Source: Clostridiales bacterium (GTDB taxonomy: Bacteria; Bacillota; Clostridia; Saccharofermentanales; Saccharofermentanaceae). Taken from it: DNA of 64,000 nucleotides. Shown in pieces: positions 61,161 to 64,000 of the stretch (position 1 is its first letter; each line of letters opens with the position of its first letter). Made by a program: the position numbers and the translations under genes. The stretch lies in assembly GCA_017529925.1 (NCBI GenBank), contig JAFXMZ010000022.1, forward strand, positions 62,001 to 126,000, given 5' to 3'. A model generated the notes under the pieces. It worked only from the letters and a program-made list of their open reading frames with translations, did not search any database and had not been told where the DNA came from.

Positions 61161-62060
61161 ATGTTCGATCAATGGGAGGCACTGTCAACAGAGCTCCGCA
61201 CTGCCATAGTGGCAGCGCTTGCGCTTTTGGCTGTGTCTCTTTTTCTTGCGGTGTGGGTAGGCTACAACTGGGTTAAGAGAAAGAAGATGACCCGAGCATC
61301 AGGCCGTAAGGATAATGGCGAGCTCCTGTCTGCTGAGATCGCATATTTCCATGAGAAGGGCAAGAGGGATAAGCAGGAGGATTCTTTCTATATCTCACCG
61401 GTCGATGAGTATGATAAGAACGGGCTCGTCGTTTGCGTATCGGACGGCATGGGCGGCATGAGGTTCGGAGATGAGATCTCACATGACATAGTCAATGAGA
61501 TAAAGGGAATGTGGCCTTTGAGCTTTTTCGGGAATGAGAAGACTGCTGACGATATCAGGAAGATCTCAAATATGATCTGCAGCAAGTACGATTTTCAGGG
61601 CGGCGCCACTCTTGCGATGATCCATATCTACAATAATTACATGAATATCTACAGCGTCGGAGACAGTGACATCATCCTGATAAGGGACGGTCAGTCAACG
61701 ATACTTAATCCCAGACAGAATTATGTTTCCTACCTCGTAAAGAAGCTCGTGCGTGAAGGCAAGGAAACTCAGGACGCTTACATCAACAGTAAGTCGAGAG
61801 CACTCGTTGATTTCATGGGAAATAAAGATCCGAGGGTCATCTATACAACGGAAGCGATGAAGCTTACCGACGGAGATGTGATCATCGTATCCTCGGACGG
61901 TCTTACGGATGCGATACCGTGGAATACGCTCGCCAAGTATAATCATTCCGGAGCAAGAAAGATAGCTTACACGATAAAGCAGACCATCAAGTCGAAGAAG
62001 ATCCCCAAACAGGATAACTACACGGCGATAATGGTAAGGATGTCGAGAGGTGTCGTATGA
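61161..62060 (+). CDS. Membrane-anchored PP2C-type serine/threonine phosphatase
   Basis: A 299-residue protein with one N-terminal transmembrane helix (about 14-36) and a cytoplasmic PPM domain. Metal and phosphate motifs are complete: KRDKQEDSF, VVCVSDGMGGM, GGATLAMIH, IYSVGDSDIILI, GDVIIVSSDGLTD and QDNYTAIMV. It should dephosphorylate proteins modified by Hanks-type kinases, although no kinase is adjacent. It overlaps the next gene by ATGA, and that gene looks like a degenerate copy of the same fold, so the pair may act together. Confidence 0.92.
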   Translation: MFDQWEALSTELRTAIVAALALLAVSLFLAVWVGYNWVKRKKMTRASGRKDNGELLSAEIAYFHEKGKRDKQEDSFYISPVDEYDKNGLVVCVSDGMGGMRFGDEISHDIVNEIKGMWPLSFFGNEKTADDIRKISNMICSKYDFQGGATLAMIHIYNNYMNIYSVGDSDIILIRDGQSTILNPRQNYVSYLVKKLVREGKETQDAYINSKSRALVDFMGNKDPRVIYTTEAMKLTDGDVIIVSSDGLTDAIPWNTLAKYNHSGARKIAYTIKQTIKSKKIPKQDNYTAIMVRMSRGVV

Positions 62061-62623
62061 TCGAGTATTATACACTGATGCACAGAGGCGGTCGTGACGA
62101 CTATCTTGATAATGTCTATATTAACCATGGCGAAAAGCTGACGGCGTTCCTCTATTACGGCAGTTCCGACAGGACGACCGAGGTCAGGAGCAACGAGGCA
62201 AAGCTCGCCGGTGCGGTAGTCAGCGGAGGGCGCGGACGCCCTTTCGATGAGATAGCATCTGATGTTGCCATGTATATGGGAAATGAGAGCGAATATCTCC
62301 TCATAAGGATCTCCAATGAGGAAGTGATGATCGATTCGCGTGGCGGTGTTTATGCAATGATAGCAAAGAAAGGCGATGTCAGGAGACTGCCAAACGGACT
62401 TATGAAGCTCGATAACGGTGACAGGATAGTCTGCGGTACAACGAGATTCTATAAGAAGCTTACAAAGCCTGCGATATATACAGATGCCATGATATCCTTC
62501 TCTTCTGAAGAATGGATGGATTTTATGGTATGCAGGATATCCGAGCAGACGATGCTCTCAGAGGGTAATCTTACCGCCATTACTTTCATCGTCAGGAATG
62601 ACGAGATAAGGATAAAGGAATAG
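62057..62623 (+). CDS. Probable degenerate PP2C-like partner protein
   Basis: A 188-residue cytoplasmic protein. It can be laid along PP2C in outline: GGRDDYLDNVYI for the RxxxED start, AFLYYGSSDRTTEVRSNEAK for the DGMGG segment, VMIDSRGGVYAMIAKKG for GDSR, MKLDNGDRIVCGTTRFY for GDxxxxxSDGL and GNLTAITFIV for DNxTxIxV. The metal-binding aspartates are missing or displaced, so a catalytic role is unlikely. Translation is coupled to the true phosphatase by ATGA. It could regulate or scaffold it. The homology is inferred by eye; it may instead be an unrelated protein. Confidence 0.5.
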   Translation: MIEYYTLMHRGGRDDYLDNVYINHGEKLTAFLYYGSSDRTTEVRSNEAKLAGAVVSGGRGRPFDEIASDVAMYMGNESEYLLIRISNEEVMIDSRGGVYAMIAKKGDVRRLPNGLMKLDNGDRIVCGTTRFYKKLTKPAIYTDAMISFSSEEWMDFMVCRISEQTMLSEGNLTAITFIVRNDEIRIKE

Positions 62624-62625
62624 AC

Positions 62626-64000
<1,375 letters not shown>

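Overview
The window reads as a gene-dense chromosomal stretch of a Firmicute of class Clostridia. The signs are an IspH-ribosomal S1 fusion, a eukaryote-like (type 2) IleRS, a CdaA diadenylate cyclase, RsfS, YqeK and DUF975 genes, c-di-GMP enzymes, heavy AGA/AGG arginine use and very tight gene packing. A secreted GH5 endoglucanase and a giant cell-surface protein with DUF4214-type repeats suggest a fibre-associated rumen or gut anaerobe, possibly Saccharofermentans-, Lachnospiraceae- or Ruminococcaceae-like. No phage, insertion sequence, CRISPR array or rRNA was seen.

Layout: 1-8.7 kb holds ileS (5' end outside the window), a site-2 protease, scpA-scpB, an RpiR regulator, cmk and ispH-S1. 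8.8-13.8 kb holds a divergent sugar-binding-domain/GGDEF sensor and four tandem paralogous lipoproteins. 14-21.4 kb holds purD, a fused nadD-yqeK, rsfS and a 1482-residue surface protein. 21.5-28 kb holds comEA, the divergent birA/bioY pair, and a gltX-glnS-DUF975 operon. 28-33.4 kb is a co-translated operon: a dehydroquinate-synthase-like protein, an M28-peptidase-like lipoprotein, dtd, nagA and a CdaA-YbbR fusion. Two proline tRNAs follow. 33.7-39.2 kb holds a MATE exporter and a GH5 cellulase whose 3' ends overlap, a HEAT protein and an HD-GYP sensor. 39.2-51.4 kb holds thyA-folA, a large 2-hydroxyacyl-CoA dehydratase activase-like protein, polA, coaE, a SanA/YdcF protein and ychF. 51.5-64 kb holds comM-dprA, an AT-richer islet, topA-trmFO, a DUF624-like membrane protein, a PP2C phosphatase with a likely degenerate partner, and tgt-queA (queA cut by the window end).

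The most interesting signal is regulatory. comEA and comM-dprA, about 30 kb apart, carry the same upstream architecture: an array of about 10-bp repeats (attgtcggaa) whose last copy lies exactly 21 nt before the -10 in both, although the intervening sequence differs. This looks like the operator of an undescribed competence-type regulon. Other leads are four genes without a Shine-Dalgarno whose -10 box sits 6-7 nt before the start codon (predicted leaderless mRNAs, including birA and bioY); a promoter and a strong ribosome binding site inside ispH-S1 that could give a free S1 protein; a proline tRNA with the rare A34 anticodon AGG; two adjacent co-translated proteins that have both lost catalytic residues of their families; and local gene conversion among the tandem lipoproteins. 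All calls come from reading the sequence; no database search was run.
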